A DNA stretch of 9,746 nucleotides from Chloroflexota bacterium. GTDB lineage: Bacteria; Chloroflexota; FW602-bin22; JAMCYS01. Every line of letters begins with the position of its first letter. Position 1 is the stretch's first letter. Of the stretch, positions 1-6,591 are shown piece after piece. The stretch is from positions 1-9,746 of the forward strand of contig JAJZQK010000078.1 in the NCBI GenBank assembly GCA_021847625.1, in the 5' to 3' direction. Under the pieces are notes generated by a model that was not told the DNA's origin, searched no databases, and worked only from the letters and a program-made list of their open reading frames with translations. The translations under genes and the position numbers were made by a program.

Positions 1-200
1 AATGATACACCTCGGAGGGGGTAGCGGCTGACCGGGACACGTCCACCGCGGAGAGCGCAGAGGTGGAGATGGATTCCTCGCTACAGATGGGCGGAAGGCA
101 GCTGCCGACGTTGTTCTCGCCTCTGCCGGTGGCTGCCCGGTGGCGGCATTACCTCAAGAACGGCTGCCGCCGGTGGTCGTCCGGTTCCGGTTAGCCCCAT

Positions 201-266
201 GCAGTCGGGAATCCACCCGGTGCCTTGCCATACTACGAAGTGGATCCCCGCTTTCATGGGCATGAC
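201..266. repeat. Degenerate dRS3-like palindromic repeat
   Basis: The right part (240-266) matches 21 of 27 positions of the perfect repeat arm at 7453-7479. The left part (201-216) matches the end of the opposite arm. Together they look like an old, mutated copy of the same inverted repeat that is intact at 7410-7479. No gene overlaps it convincingly. It is a non-coding dispersed repeat, and its decay suggests it is older than the intact copy. Confidence 0.55.
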
Positions 267-314
267 CGAAGGCGTGGACGGTCTGCCAACCAACCGTAGG
301 GTCGAATGGTTCCA

Positions 315-386
315 TCTCCCTTCCAGGGAGAGGGTTAGGGTGAGGGTCGCCCCCTGGGCGAGTCCTCCTCTCAGGCGGACTCGCCC
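315..386. repeat. Two short dispersed hairpin repeats
   Basis: Two hairpins lie side by side. The first has arms tctccct (315-321) and agggaga (325-331) and is followed by a 'gggttagggtgagggt' tail, a type of repeat widespread between genes in GC-rich bacterial genomes. The second has perfect 10-bp arms, gggcgagtcc (356-365) and ggactcgccc (377-386). Neither has a T tract, so they are not clear terminators. They mark this region as repeat-rich intergenic DNA. Confidence 0.5.
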
Positions 387-424
387 CTACAAATAGTCGG
401 TAGGCCGTCGGAAGCAGGCTGTAG

Positions 425-445
425 CGCGGGGGCTCGTCCCCCGCG
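425..445. repeat. GC-rich hairpin repeat
   Basis: Perfect 8-bp arms cgcggggg (425-432) and cccccgcg (438-445) enclose the loop ctcgt. The preceding 'gtagcgc' and the 'ctcgtcccc' core recur around the hairpin at 5163-5207, so both may come from one family of dispersed repeats. No coding sequence is evident between 1 and about 630. Confidence 0.4.
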
Positions 446-635
446 GTCCGGATTCCTGACGCGCTCTCTGAGACCTCCACGGTGAAAACCGGCCCATCAG
501 ACTAGGAGGCGGCCGGTCGGCCTCGCGAACGCTACGCTCCAGGCCGAGCAAGGCACGGCAGGGCTGATTAGGTCCAGGGACCAGAAGCCTGATGAACATC
601 AGCTAGCGAATGGCCCCTGCCCGCACGTCTCGAGC

Positions 636-664
636 TTGACACCGGGCAGGCGTTAAGATATCGT
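636..664 (+). promoter_or_regulatory. Possible promoter before the symporter leader
   Basis: A perfect -35 box TTGACA (636-641) is followed after 17 bp by TATCGT (659-664), four of six matches to the -10 consensus. The -35 box lies in the loop of an inverted repeat with arms cctgcccg (616-623) and cgggcagg (643-650). A transcript from here would have a leader of about 400 nt before the first small gene. The -10 box is weak, so this is tentative. Confidence 0.35.
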
Positions 665-761
665 AGCAGCAGACAACTCAACTTTTATATAGATTGCTCG
701 TTTCCTGTGACCCTGTAGGTTATCGGGTTGACACTCCGTCGATAGTGACCGTTCCCTACTC

Positions 762-861
762 ACAGGAGGAACGCGGTTGGCAGCGGTTGTTGGTGCCTGG
801 CGCATCCGACCCCGCTCTCGCACTGGCGGGCGCCCTTCCTGCGCCCGCGAGTTCCTCCTGT
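762..861 (+). other. Structured leader: nested inverted repeats
   Basis: Perfect 11-bp arms acaggaggaac (762-772) and gttcctcctgt (851-861) enclose about 78 nt. Inside is a second perfect hairpin, gcgggcgc (826-833) with gcgcccgc (841-848) and a 7-nt loop. The outer left arm contains a Shine-Dalgarno-like aggagga, which the right arm would mask. The region from about 665 to 1070 has no recognisable protein. No known riboswitch class was recognised, so this could be an uncharacterised leader RNA or only a chance or repeat-derived structure. Confidence 0.35.
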
Positions 862-1070
862 CCCTCACCAACGTACTTCCTCTGCGCGGTTTCCCATATG
901 CAAGTCAGCCGGCAAACCTCTTCATACACGTTCACTCGCCACGAAGACTCAGGCCGCGAGGGCGCTCGCCGCCCCTGTGCCCTTTCCGGTATGGCCCGGC
1001 CCAGGGTGGCAGTGTGATCCGGCAGGAGCACTGTGTGCTCAAATCTTGACTTATAAGGAGGGCTGGCGTC

Positions 1071-1163
1071 ATGGACATCGGGAGCATCGTCGCCGTTGTG
1101 GTCGTGCTCTTGGTCTGTGTGTTCTTTGGCGTCATTTCGATCCGGGCCAACCGTGGTCGGTAG
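1071..1163 (+). CDS. Small single-span membrane peptide (30 aa)
   Basis: A 30-residue peptide starts MDIGSIVAVVVV and ends RANRGR. It is almost entirely one hydrophobic helix (about residues 4-24) with a positively charged tail, so the C-terminus should face the cytoplasm. A strong ribosome binding site, aaggaggg (1055-1062), lies eight bases before the ATG. It precedes the sodium:solute symporter by 182 bp on the same strand. Small accessory peptides encoded beside sodium symporters are known, and this could be one. The sequence is too short to assign to a family by eye. The good binding site and the helix argue that it is real. Confidence 0.6.
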   Translation: MDIGSIVAVVVVLLVCVFFGVISIRANRGR

Positions 1164-1345
1164 GAGTACTCAACCGGTCCGGGAAACGGGGAGGTCCCCG
1201 TAGCAAGTAACCTAACGTTCGGCAAGAAACGGCCTTCTAGGCCCGCACGCGATCCCGGCCGACGGAGGGTTGCCCGCGACCGCGACGCACTCCGTGTAGA
1301 CGACGTTTGACTGCGTGACCGCGAATACATTGAGGAGGTCATCAA

Positions 1346-2926
1346 GTGCAGTGGCTTGATACGGGGCTGATCATTATCTACTTTGTAGGCATCGCGCTGT
1401 TCGGCTTGGTCTTTTCCCGCTTCGTCAAGGGAACGCGCGACTACTACCTGGCAGACCGCAAGCTGCCGTGGTGGGCCATCGGCCTATCCATCAACGGCAC
1501 GCACATCGACACGGCGGACATCGTCGCTTGGAGTGGCCAGGGCTTTGTCGTCGGCTTCGGCATGTGGTTCGCCGGCCTCGGCATCGCTACCGGCGCCTTC
1601 TTCCTAGGCTGGATTATGATGCCGGCCTACTGGCTGGCCAAGGTCACCACCACGCCCGAGTGGCTCTCGCGGAGGCTCAACGAACCAACGGGCGTATTGG
1701 TCCTCTTGATGCAGATCATCTCCCGCACCACTAACATGGCCGCGATCCTCTTCGCGGGCTCCCTGCTGGTGTCGGCGATGACCGGCTGGGACCAGAACTT
1801 CGCCATCATCCTGCTCGGTACCATCGCCGCAATCTACACAATCTCCGGCGGTCTGCGGGCGGTGGTGTACACCGACACCATCCAGACGACCCTGATGTGG
1901 GCGGGCATCATCCTCATGATCCCCATCGCCTGGATAGCGCTCGGGGGCGCGCCGGGGCTGCAGAAAGCGGCGGCCAGCGGCGTGAACCTGCACTTCGTCA
2001 ACCCTGACATGAAGACCCTGCCTAACGGCTGGGTGTTCTTCATCTCGAACGTGGCCATCTTCCTCGGCTACACGGGCGGCTTCCAGACCTGCGTGCAGCG
2101 CGCGCTGGGCGGCCACGGCATCCACCACGCCCGGGGCGGCGCCTTCTTCGCCGGCCCGCTGTGGTTCTGGCTCGTCGGCCTCATCGGCACGGTCGGCGTG
2201 CTGGGGCATTCCCTCTATCCGAACATCACGAACCCCGACCTGCTGTACCCGACGATGGTCAAGGATCTGCTGCCGGTTGGCCTGACGGGCCTGGTGATCA
2301 TCGGCTATCTGGGCGCCGTGATGGGCACGGCGGACTCGATGTCGCACGCGATGTCTACGCTGATCACCAAGGACATCTACGAGAGGTACATCGTCAAGAA
2401 CGCGCCCGACACGCACTACCTGCTGGTCGCCCGCATCATGATCGTCGTCGTGCTGGTCGGCGGCATCCTCTTGACGCAGGCGGTCAACCTCTTCGGCGGC
2501 ATCTTCCTGATGATGACCCGGGTGTCCGGGGCGACGCTGCCGATGCTCGGCGGCTTGCTGGTCGTCTCCGCCATCTACCGGCGTATCACCCCTTGGGGCG
2601 GCCTGATCGGCTTCCTGGCCGGTCACGCGTTCTACTGGTCGGCCCAGCTCGCCATTCCGTTCGCCTGGTGGCCCAGCGACTGGCACTGGATGGCGATCAA
2701 CATGCCGGAGCTCTTCGTAGTGATCATCGTCGCCGTCATCGTCAGCCACCTGCAGTCCCCGCCGAGCAAGGACAAGGTCGATGGCTTAATGAACCCGAAG
2801 CTCTCCTTTGGGTCCTACGGCGGCACCCCCGTGCCGACGGGTGCGGCGATCAAGCTACGCAACCAGCAGGTGCGCGAGCGGGCCAAGGTTGGCGCTGCCG
2901 GCTTGGCCTTCACGGCGCGTGCCTAG
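1346..2926 (+). CDS. Sodium:solute symporter (SSS family)
   Basis: This 526-residue integral membrane protein belongs to the SSS family, which couples solute uptake to sodium entry across the inner membrane. An N-terminal span begins near residue 8 and roughly a dozen more hydrophobic segments run to about residue 468. A soluble tail of about 55 residues follows. Family hallmarks are visible: LADRKLPWWAIGLS near 35-48, the YTISGGLRAVVYTDTIQ motif at 164-180, and GTADSMSHAMSTLITKDIY at 327-345, where Ser/Thr residues of the sodium site lie in relatives. Length is normal for the family. Translation starts at GTG with a strong gaggaggt site (1332-1339). The substrate cannot be told from sequence. 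Small single-span proteins lie on both sides (30 aa before, 63 aa 25 bp after) and may be partners. Confidence 0.93.
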   Translation: MQWLDTGLIIIYFVGIALFGLVFSRFVKGTRDYYLADRKLPWWAIGLSINGTHIDTADIVAWSGQGFVVGFGMWFAGLGIATGAFFLGWIMMPAYWLAKVTTTPEWLSRRLNEPTGVLVLLMQIISRTTNMAAILFAGSLLVSAMTGWDQNFAIILLGTIAAIYTISGGLRAVVYTDTIQTTLMWAGIILMIPIAWIALGGAPGLQKAAASGVNLHFVNPDMKTLPNGWVFFISNVAIFLGYTGGFQTCVQRALGGHGIHHARGGAFFAGPLWFWLVGLIGTVGVLGHSLYPNITNPDLLYPTMVKDLLPVGLTGLVIIGYLGAVMGTADSMSHAMSTLITKDIYERYIVKNAPDTHYLLVARIMIVVVLVGGILLTQAVNLFGGIFLMMTRVSGATLPMLGGLLVVSAIYRRITPWGGLIGFLAGHAFYWSAQLAIPFAWWPSDWHWMAINMPELFVVIIVAVIVSHLQSPPSKDKVDGLMNPKLSFGSYGGTPVPTGAAIKLRNQQVRERAKVGAAGLAFTARA

Positions 2927-2951
2927 TCTAGGTGCTTAGGAGGAAACAACA

Positions 2952-3143
2952 ATGGCACAGAACGTAATCCGACCGACCGCCGAGGCGGCACCGAAGCCCG
3001 CGGAAGTCGACGACATGATGGCCGACTGGGAGAAGGTGGGCCCCTGGTACAGCCGCGGGCTCTTCTGGCTGAGCGTGACGGCCGTCTCCGTGGTCATCGT
3101 GGTCATCGCGTGCGAGTGGCTGGCCTCCGGGGTCGGCGCCTAA
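2952..3143 (+). CDS. Small single-span membrane protein (63 aa)
   Basis: This 63-residue protein has an acidic, soluble N-terminus (about residues 1-33, with VDDMMADWEKVGPWYSRG). One hydrophobic span follows at about 36-58 (LFWLSVTAVSVVIVVIACEW). It starts at ATG after a strong taggaggaaa site (2937-2946), 25 bp downstream of the symporter stop, so the two are very likely cotranscribed. The arrangement resembles symporters with a small membrane subunit. It has one span, not the two typical of DUF485 or DUF4212 partners. It is probably an accessory or stabilising subunit of the symporter, which is inference from position only. Confidence 0.8.
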   Translation: MAQNVIRPTAEAAPKPAEVDDMMADWEKVGPWYSRGLFWLSVTAVSVVIVVIACEWLASGVGA

Positions 3144-3166
3144 TCTAACATTCGCTTGGTGCAAAC

Positions 3167-3819
3167 GTGCGTATTCTAGCCCTTCCGCCCCAGGTTGAGG
3201 CAGAAGGGGCAGAAGCGATCTTCCGGCGGCGTCTGGCCCGGGTGGGCAGGCTCGAGCAGCTGAAAAGGCTAATCGGGCGCCCCCCGGTCAGGCGCCGCCT
3301 GACCAGCTTCGAGCTCCTCTTCTACCCGCACTGGGTCGTTCCCTACACGATCCCTTCGCAGAAGCGGTCCATGCGCGGCCCCATCACCGGCACGATGGCC
3401 ATCGACGCCGCCGATGGCCTGGCCGCTCACCTGATGGCGCCGCTTACAGATCTCACCGAGCTCGACGTCGACGAGGACTCCGTCGTGGACAAGATCGAGC
3501 TGGACGAAGAGCAGGCCAGGGTTAAGGCCAGAGAGGCGATCCGCTGGAACGTCTTCAATCGCCCCTACATGATAAGGAAGGACGCCTTCGGCCAGGGGGC
3601 GACCTACGCCTGGAATACGGCGAGGTCCGCCTGATCTACTATCCCTTCTGGGTCGCCTACTTTGAAACCGGCGCCAAGATGGACCTGGTGGTGATCGAGG
3701 CCCTGGAGGGCCACTTCGAGGGCCCGGGCATTGCCGACACGATCGCCCGCTATCTGGCAGAGAGGCTGCTCCCCAGCGGCCGGTCCGAACGAGAGGCAAA
3801 CCGACGCGGGCCCCGGTGA
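3167..3819 (+). pseudogene. Unrecognised soluble protein, broken by a -1 frameshift
   Basis: The first frame (3167-3634, GTG start, 155 aa) reads well to about residue 144, then ends in a short unrelated tail. The shifted frame continues from 3601 to a TGA at 3817-3819 with plausible protein (DLRLEYGEVRLIYYPFWVAY...). The switch falls at a run of five G (3595-3599). One extra G would give a single protein of about 217 residues. It has no signal peptide or spans. Two related segments appear: FELLFYPHWVVPYT (about 48-61) and VRLIYYPFWVAYFE near the C-terminus, each followed by a GxxAID- or VVIEALEG-like stretch. This suggests an internal duplication, somewhat like PepSY-type repeats. It lies 23 bp after the small membrane protein, so it is probably in the symporter operon. 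The family is not recognised. The break may be a sequencing error, real decay, or less likely programmed slippage. Confidence 0.7.
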
Positions 3820-3981
3820 ACGGCCCTTGCCGTCTGCTTGGAATCGGCGGGGCCCGGCCACGGCCCCTCTAACCGAAGCGGCGTGGATAGGTTATACTCA
3901 CCACGAGCAATTGTGCATCCGCCTGTGTTTCCCCCCGGCCGTTCTGCTGGCGAGGGCGCGACGAGTGCGAGAAGCGGACTA

Positions 3982-4004
3982 CCGTCCCGCCAACGGCGGG
4001 ACGG
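3982..4004 (+). other. Perfect hairpin directly before a ribosome binding site
   Basis: Perfect 10-bp arms ccgtcccgcc (3982-3991) and ggcgggacgg (3995-4004) enclose the loop aac. The stem ends five bases before the aggtga-like binding site of the gene at 4019. It has no T tract, so termination is doubtful, but a stem this stable could limit ribosome access or protect the 5' end of the message. The rest of the 3820-4018 gap holds only a lone TATACT (3893-3898) without a good -35 box. Confidence 0.4.
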
Positions 4005-4018
4005 ACGAGAGGTGAAGG

Positions 4019-5104
4019 ATGGAGGAGAGGATCCCCGAGCTGTTGCAGCGACACCGCGCCTTCTGGGGGCGGGAGAAGGTGGACCGCCCGCTGCTGACAA
4101 TAATGAAGTACAGCCCCTTGGCGCCCAAGACCCTGCCTCTGGCCGGGGTCACCTGGGGCGAGGAGGACCTCCAGTTGGTGCCGGAGATGTTCGACGCGCG
4201 CCGGTACACCAGTGTCGAGCAGTGGCATAACGTGCCCGGCCGGCTGCTGATGGGCGACTCTTTTTCCGTGCGGCAGCCCTTCGTGCGGGTGCCGTGGGTG
4301 GAGGCTATCCTGGGCTGCCCCATCTGGGCCGACCGCGACTCCGGCAGAATCTGGTCGTAGCCAACCGTGAGCGACCCGCGCGACGCCCTGGGCGTGAAGT
4401 TCGATCCCGATAACGCCTGGTATCAGAAGCTATCCGAGATGACCAAGGTGCTGGTGGCGGAGGAGGACGGCACCTACCTCGTGGCGCAGACGCTCATGCG
4501 GGGGCCGATCGACATGGTGCGCGCCTTTCTGGGCGACCAGGAGACCTGCCTCGTCATCGTCGACGTGCCCGACGTCATCCACCAGCTGCTGGACGAGACG
4601 ACGGACGTGTTCATTGCCACGGCGAAGGGCCAGGCCGAGCTCGTGCCCCTCTTCCACGGCGGGCATTGCAGCTACTTCGGCATCTGGGCGCCGGGCACGG
4701 TCGTCCGCACGCAGTGTGACATGTCCGCCCTGCTGTCGCCCAAGACGTACGCCGAGCTGGTCGTCCCCTTCGAGGAGAAGGTCTGCCGCCCGTTCGACTA
4801 CTCGGTGATCCACCTGCACTCCGGCTTCCTGCACACGGTCGACGCCCTGCTGGAGGCGGAGCTGCCCACCTGCATCGAGATCGCCCTCGACACAGGCTCC
4901 ACGCCGGTGACGGTGCGCGACCTGGTGCCCGTCTGCCGCAAGATCCTCGCCCGCAAGCCCTTGATCTTCGAGGGGCACATGGGGGCGGAGGAGCTCGAGT
5001 ACGTGCTAGACAACCTGCCGGCCGCGGGTCTTTATGTTAACGCGATGCTCGACGAAGAGGAGATGGCGAAGCTACGGCCGGTGCTCAGACGGCTAGTAAG
5101 CTAG
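4019..5104 (+). pseudogene. Uroporphyrinogen decarboxylase/MtaA-family protein with in-frame amber
   Basis: One continuous frame of 361 codons plus a stop, the usual length for this TIM-barrel family, is interrupted only by TAG at 4358-4360 (codon 114). Protein before it (MEERIPELLQRHRAFW to SGRIWS) and after it (PTVSDPRDALGVKFDPDNAWYQK onward) joins naturally. A CAG-to-TAG change would explain it. The GTG at 4367 has no binding site, so a restart is unlikely. Family features include LMRGPIDMVRAFLGD, IHLHSGFLHTVDALLEAELP and a C-terminal FEGHMGAEELEYVL stretch. Relatives include heme-pathway decarboxylases and MtaA-type methylcobamide:coenzyme M methyltransferases. The HxC zinc motif of MtaA enzymes is not evident; the possible counterpart is HLHS. 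The substrate is therefore unknown, and a corrinoid methyl-transfer role is only possible. The gene ends before a strong hairpin facing trxB. Confidence 0.75.
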
Positions 5105-5176
5105 GATTCCCATAGCACCCGGCATAGCAACCAGCCGTTCGGACCGGTCGTCGGCCCGGGATGTAGCGCACAGAAC

Positions 5177-5207
5177 AGCGGGGACGAGCCAGAGACTCGT
5201 CCCCGCT
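5177..5207. terminator. Bidirectional terminator hairpin between convergent genes
   Basis: Perfect 12-bp arms agcggggacgag (5177-5188) and ctcgtccccgct (5196-5207) enclose a 7-nt loop. The hairpin is followed by attgctt on the plus strand. It lies between the stops of two convergent genes (5104 and 5244), as expected of a shared terminator. The T tract is weak, so efficiency is uncertain. The preceding 'gtagcgc' recalls the repeat at 421-445, so it may also derive from a dispersed element. Confidence 0.6.
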
Positions 5208-5243
5208 ATTGCTTGCCAAAGGGCATGGAGCGGCGCCCTGTCC

Positions 5244-6260
5244 CTAGCCCAGCGGGGCGACCGTCGCCAAGGGGTCCAGGCGGGCCGCCTCCTGCTCCTC
5301 CAGGTAGAGGTCGGCGGAGTTGGCGGCGATGGCCCCGTCGGCGGTGGCGGTCACCATCTGGCGTAGGGACTTATGGCGCACGTCGCCCGCGGCGAAGACG
5401 CCGGGCACGCTCGTGCGCATCTCCTCGTCGGTGATTATGTAGCCCTGGGCGTCCCTCTCCAACGCGCCATCCACGAACGAGGCGTTGGGCCGCTGGCCCA
5501 CGAAGACGAAGACGCCGTCCACGGGGAGCAGGGAGCGCTCGCCGGTGACGGTGTCGCGCAGGGCGAGCCCCTCGACCGAATCCGCCCCTTGCACCGCCTC
5601 CACGGTCTGGTTCCAGAGGAACCTGATCTTGGGGTTGGCGAAGGCGCGCTGCTGAAGCACGTCGGCCGCGCGCAGGGTGTCGCGGCGATGGACGACCAAC
5701 ACCTCGGCGACGAGGCGGGAGAGGTAGATGGCCTCCTGGATCGCCGAATCGCCGCCGCCGATCACGGCCACCGTCCTGTCGCGGTAGAACGGGCCGTCGC
5801 AGGTGGCGCAGTAGGAGACGCCTCGGCCGCGGAACTCGTCCTCCCCCGGCACGCCGAGGGCGGCCGGATGGGCGCCGGTGGCGATGATGATCGCCCCGGC
5901 CTCGAAGTCGCCCTTGTCGGTATGCACCACCTTCGTCTCGCCCTCCAGCGAGAGGCCGAGGACCTCGGCGCTCTCGCTCTCCAGGCCGAAGCTCTTGGCC
6001 TGCGCCTCGATCTGCGACATCAGCTGGGTCCCCGAGATGCCCCCCGCGCAACAAGGGTAATTCTCTATGCGATCCGTCGTCGCCACCTGGCCCCCCGGCA
6101 TCTGCTTCTCAAGCACGAGCGTGTGCAGGCCGCCACGGGAGGCGTAGAGCCCCGCCGTCAGTCCCCCCGGCCCGCCCCCGAGCACGACCACCTGGTACGA
6201 CCGCGCGCGCGGCTTGGCGCCGACGCCGATTGTTTCGCGTTGTAGCTGCAAGTTGATCAC
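5244..6260 (-). CDS. trxB: Thioredoxin-disulfide reductase
   Basis: This flavoenzyme uses NADPH to reduce thioredoxin in the cytoplasm. With the GTG start at 6260 it has 338 residues, slightly longer than the usual 310-330. Motifs in order are the FAD-binding GGGPGG (28-33), the redox-active CATC (151-154), the NADPH-fold GGGDSA (168-173), HRRDTLR for the NADPH phosphate (about 191-197), and the FAD-binding AAGDVR near 290-295. The GTG is preferred because a ggggagagg site lies ten bases upstream (6271-6279). In-frame ATGs at 6281 and 6332 would add 7 or 24 residues but lack a good binding site. The C-terminus has an extra acidic tail (LYLEEQEAARLDP). It converges with the gene at 4019 and diverges from the peptidase. 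Its promoter carries a CsoR-like operator. No thioredoxin gene is in the window. Confidence 0.93.
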   Translation of the reverse strand: MINLQLQRETIGVGAKPRARSYQVVVLGGGPGGLTAGLYASRGGLHTLVLEKQMPGGQVATTDRIENYPCCAGGISGTQLMSQIEAQAKSFGLESESAEVLGLSLEGETKVVHTDKGDFEAGAIIIATGAHPAALGVPGEDEFRGRGVSYCATCDGPFYRDRTVAVIGGGDSAIQEAIYLSRLVAEVLVVHRRDTLRAADVLQQRAFANPKIRFLWNQTVEAVQGADSVEGLALRDTVTGERSLLPVDGVFVFVGQRPNASFVDGALERDAQGYIITDEEMRTSVPGVFAAGDVRHKSLRQMVTATADGAIAANSADLYLEEQEAARLDPLATVAPLG

Positions 6261-6350
6261 GTCTGATCTGCCTCTCCCCATCAAGTCTCGTAAGCCCGCT
6301 CTGCGGCGATGCGCACATCCGCGGGGCAGCACTCACGGCGAACACATGAG

Positions 6351-6380
6351 AACATACCCCCTAGGGGTACCATTTGTCAA
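6351..6380 (-). promoter_or_regulatory. trxB promoter
   Basis: Read on the minus strand, a perfect -35 box TTGACA (6380-6375) is followed after 18 bp by TATGTT (6356-6351), four of six matches to the -10 consensus. The start of transcription would be near 6344, giving a leader of about 84 nt to the preferred GTG. The spacer is almost filled by a palindrome described separately. Confidence 0.65.
6355..6369. promoter_or_regulatory. CsoR/CstR-like operator in the trxB promoter spacer
   Basis: Perfect 6-bp arms TACCCC (6355-6360) and GGGGTA (6364-6369) flank CTA. CsoR-family repressors (copper-sensing CsoR, persulfide-sensing CstR, and RcnR/FrmR relatives) are known to bind pseudo-palindromes of this form, with C and G tracts bounded by TA. 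Its place between the -35 and -10 boxes fits a repressor site. No regulator gene lies in the window, so the identity of the factor is inferred from the motif alone. Confidence 0.55.
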
Positions 6381-6591
6381 GCTTGCCGAACCCTTCCGGA
6401 TCTCAGGTGGCACGGGAGGGCGCCTGTCCGGGCCCGTCCTGCCGCGTACGGCGATTGGCATGCATCCTGCCCCTTAGCCTGCCATCGCTCGTGACCTTTC
6501 CCATACCGCCGCAAGGGCAGGGGCTGCCGGGGATTGGCGCCGACGGGCAGGCGACGAGGAATGACTCGAGGACCCGGAGAGGCTGTAGAAA

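Noticed and set aside
1..630. Protein-coding genes in the left 630 bp
   Set aside because: All open frames are short, overlap dispersed hairpin repeats, and lack recognisable protein features or ribosome binding sites. No tRNA-like fold was seen either.
728..733. Second TTGACA box as a promoter
   Set aside because: No -10-like hexamer occurs at 16-18 bp spacing; the nearest candidate, gatagt, is only 7 bp away.
777..1049. 90-codon frame with a TTG start and an aggagga motif upstream
   Set aside because: The product is rich in Arg, Pro and Ser without recognisable structure. It overlaps strong inverted repeats, and its binding site is one arm of a perfect repeat. A leader RNA explains it better.
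1604..2749. Long 381-codon open frame on the minus strand
   Set aside because: It lies entirely inside the symporter gene. Its product is a low-complexity run of His, Asp, Gln and Arg typical of an antisense frame in GC-rich DNA.
4358..4360. Genome-wide recoding of TAG as an amino acid
   Set aside because: TAG is the ordinary stop of several genes here (1163, 2926, 5104 and trxB at 5244), so general reassignment is unlikely. Only a site-specific event or mutation remains plausible.
5373..6245. Long 290-codon open frame on the plus strand
   Set aside because: It is the antisense of trxB, which carries every family motif. The plus-strand product resembles no family and has shadow-like composition.
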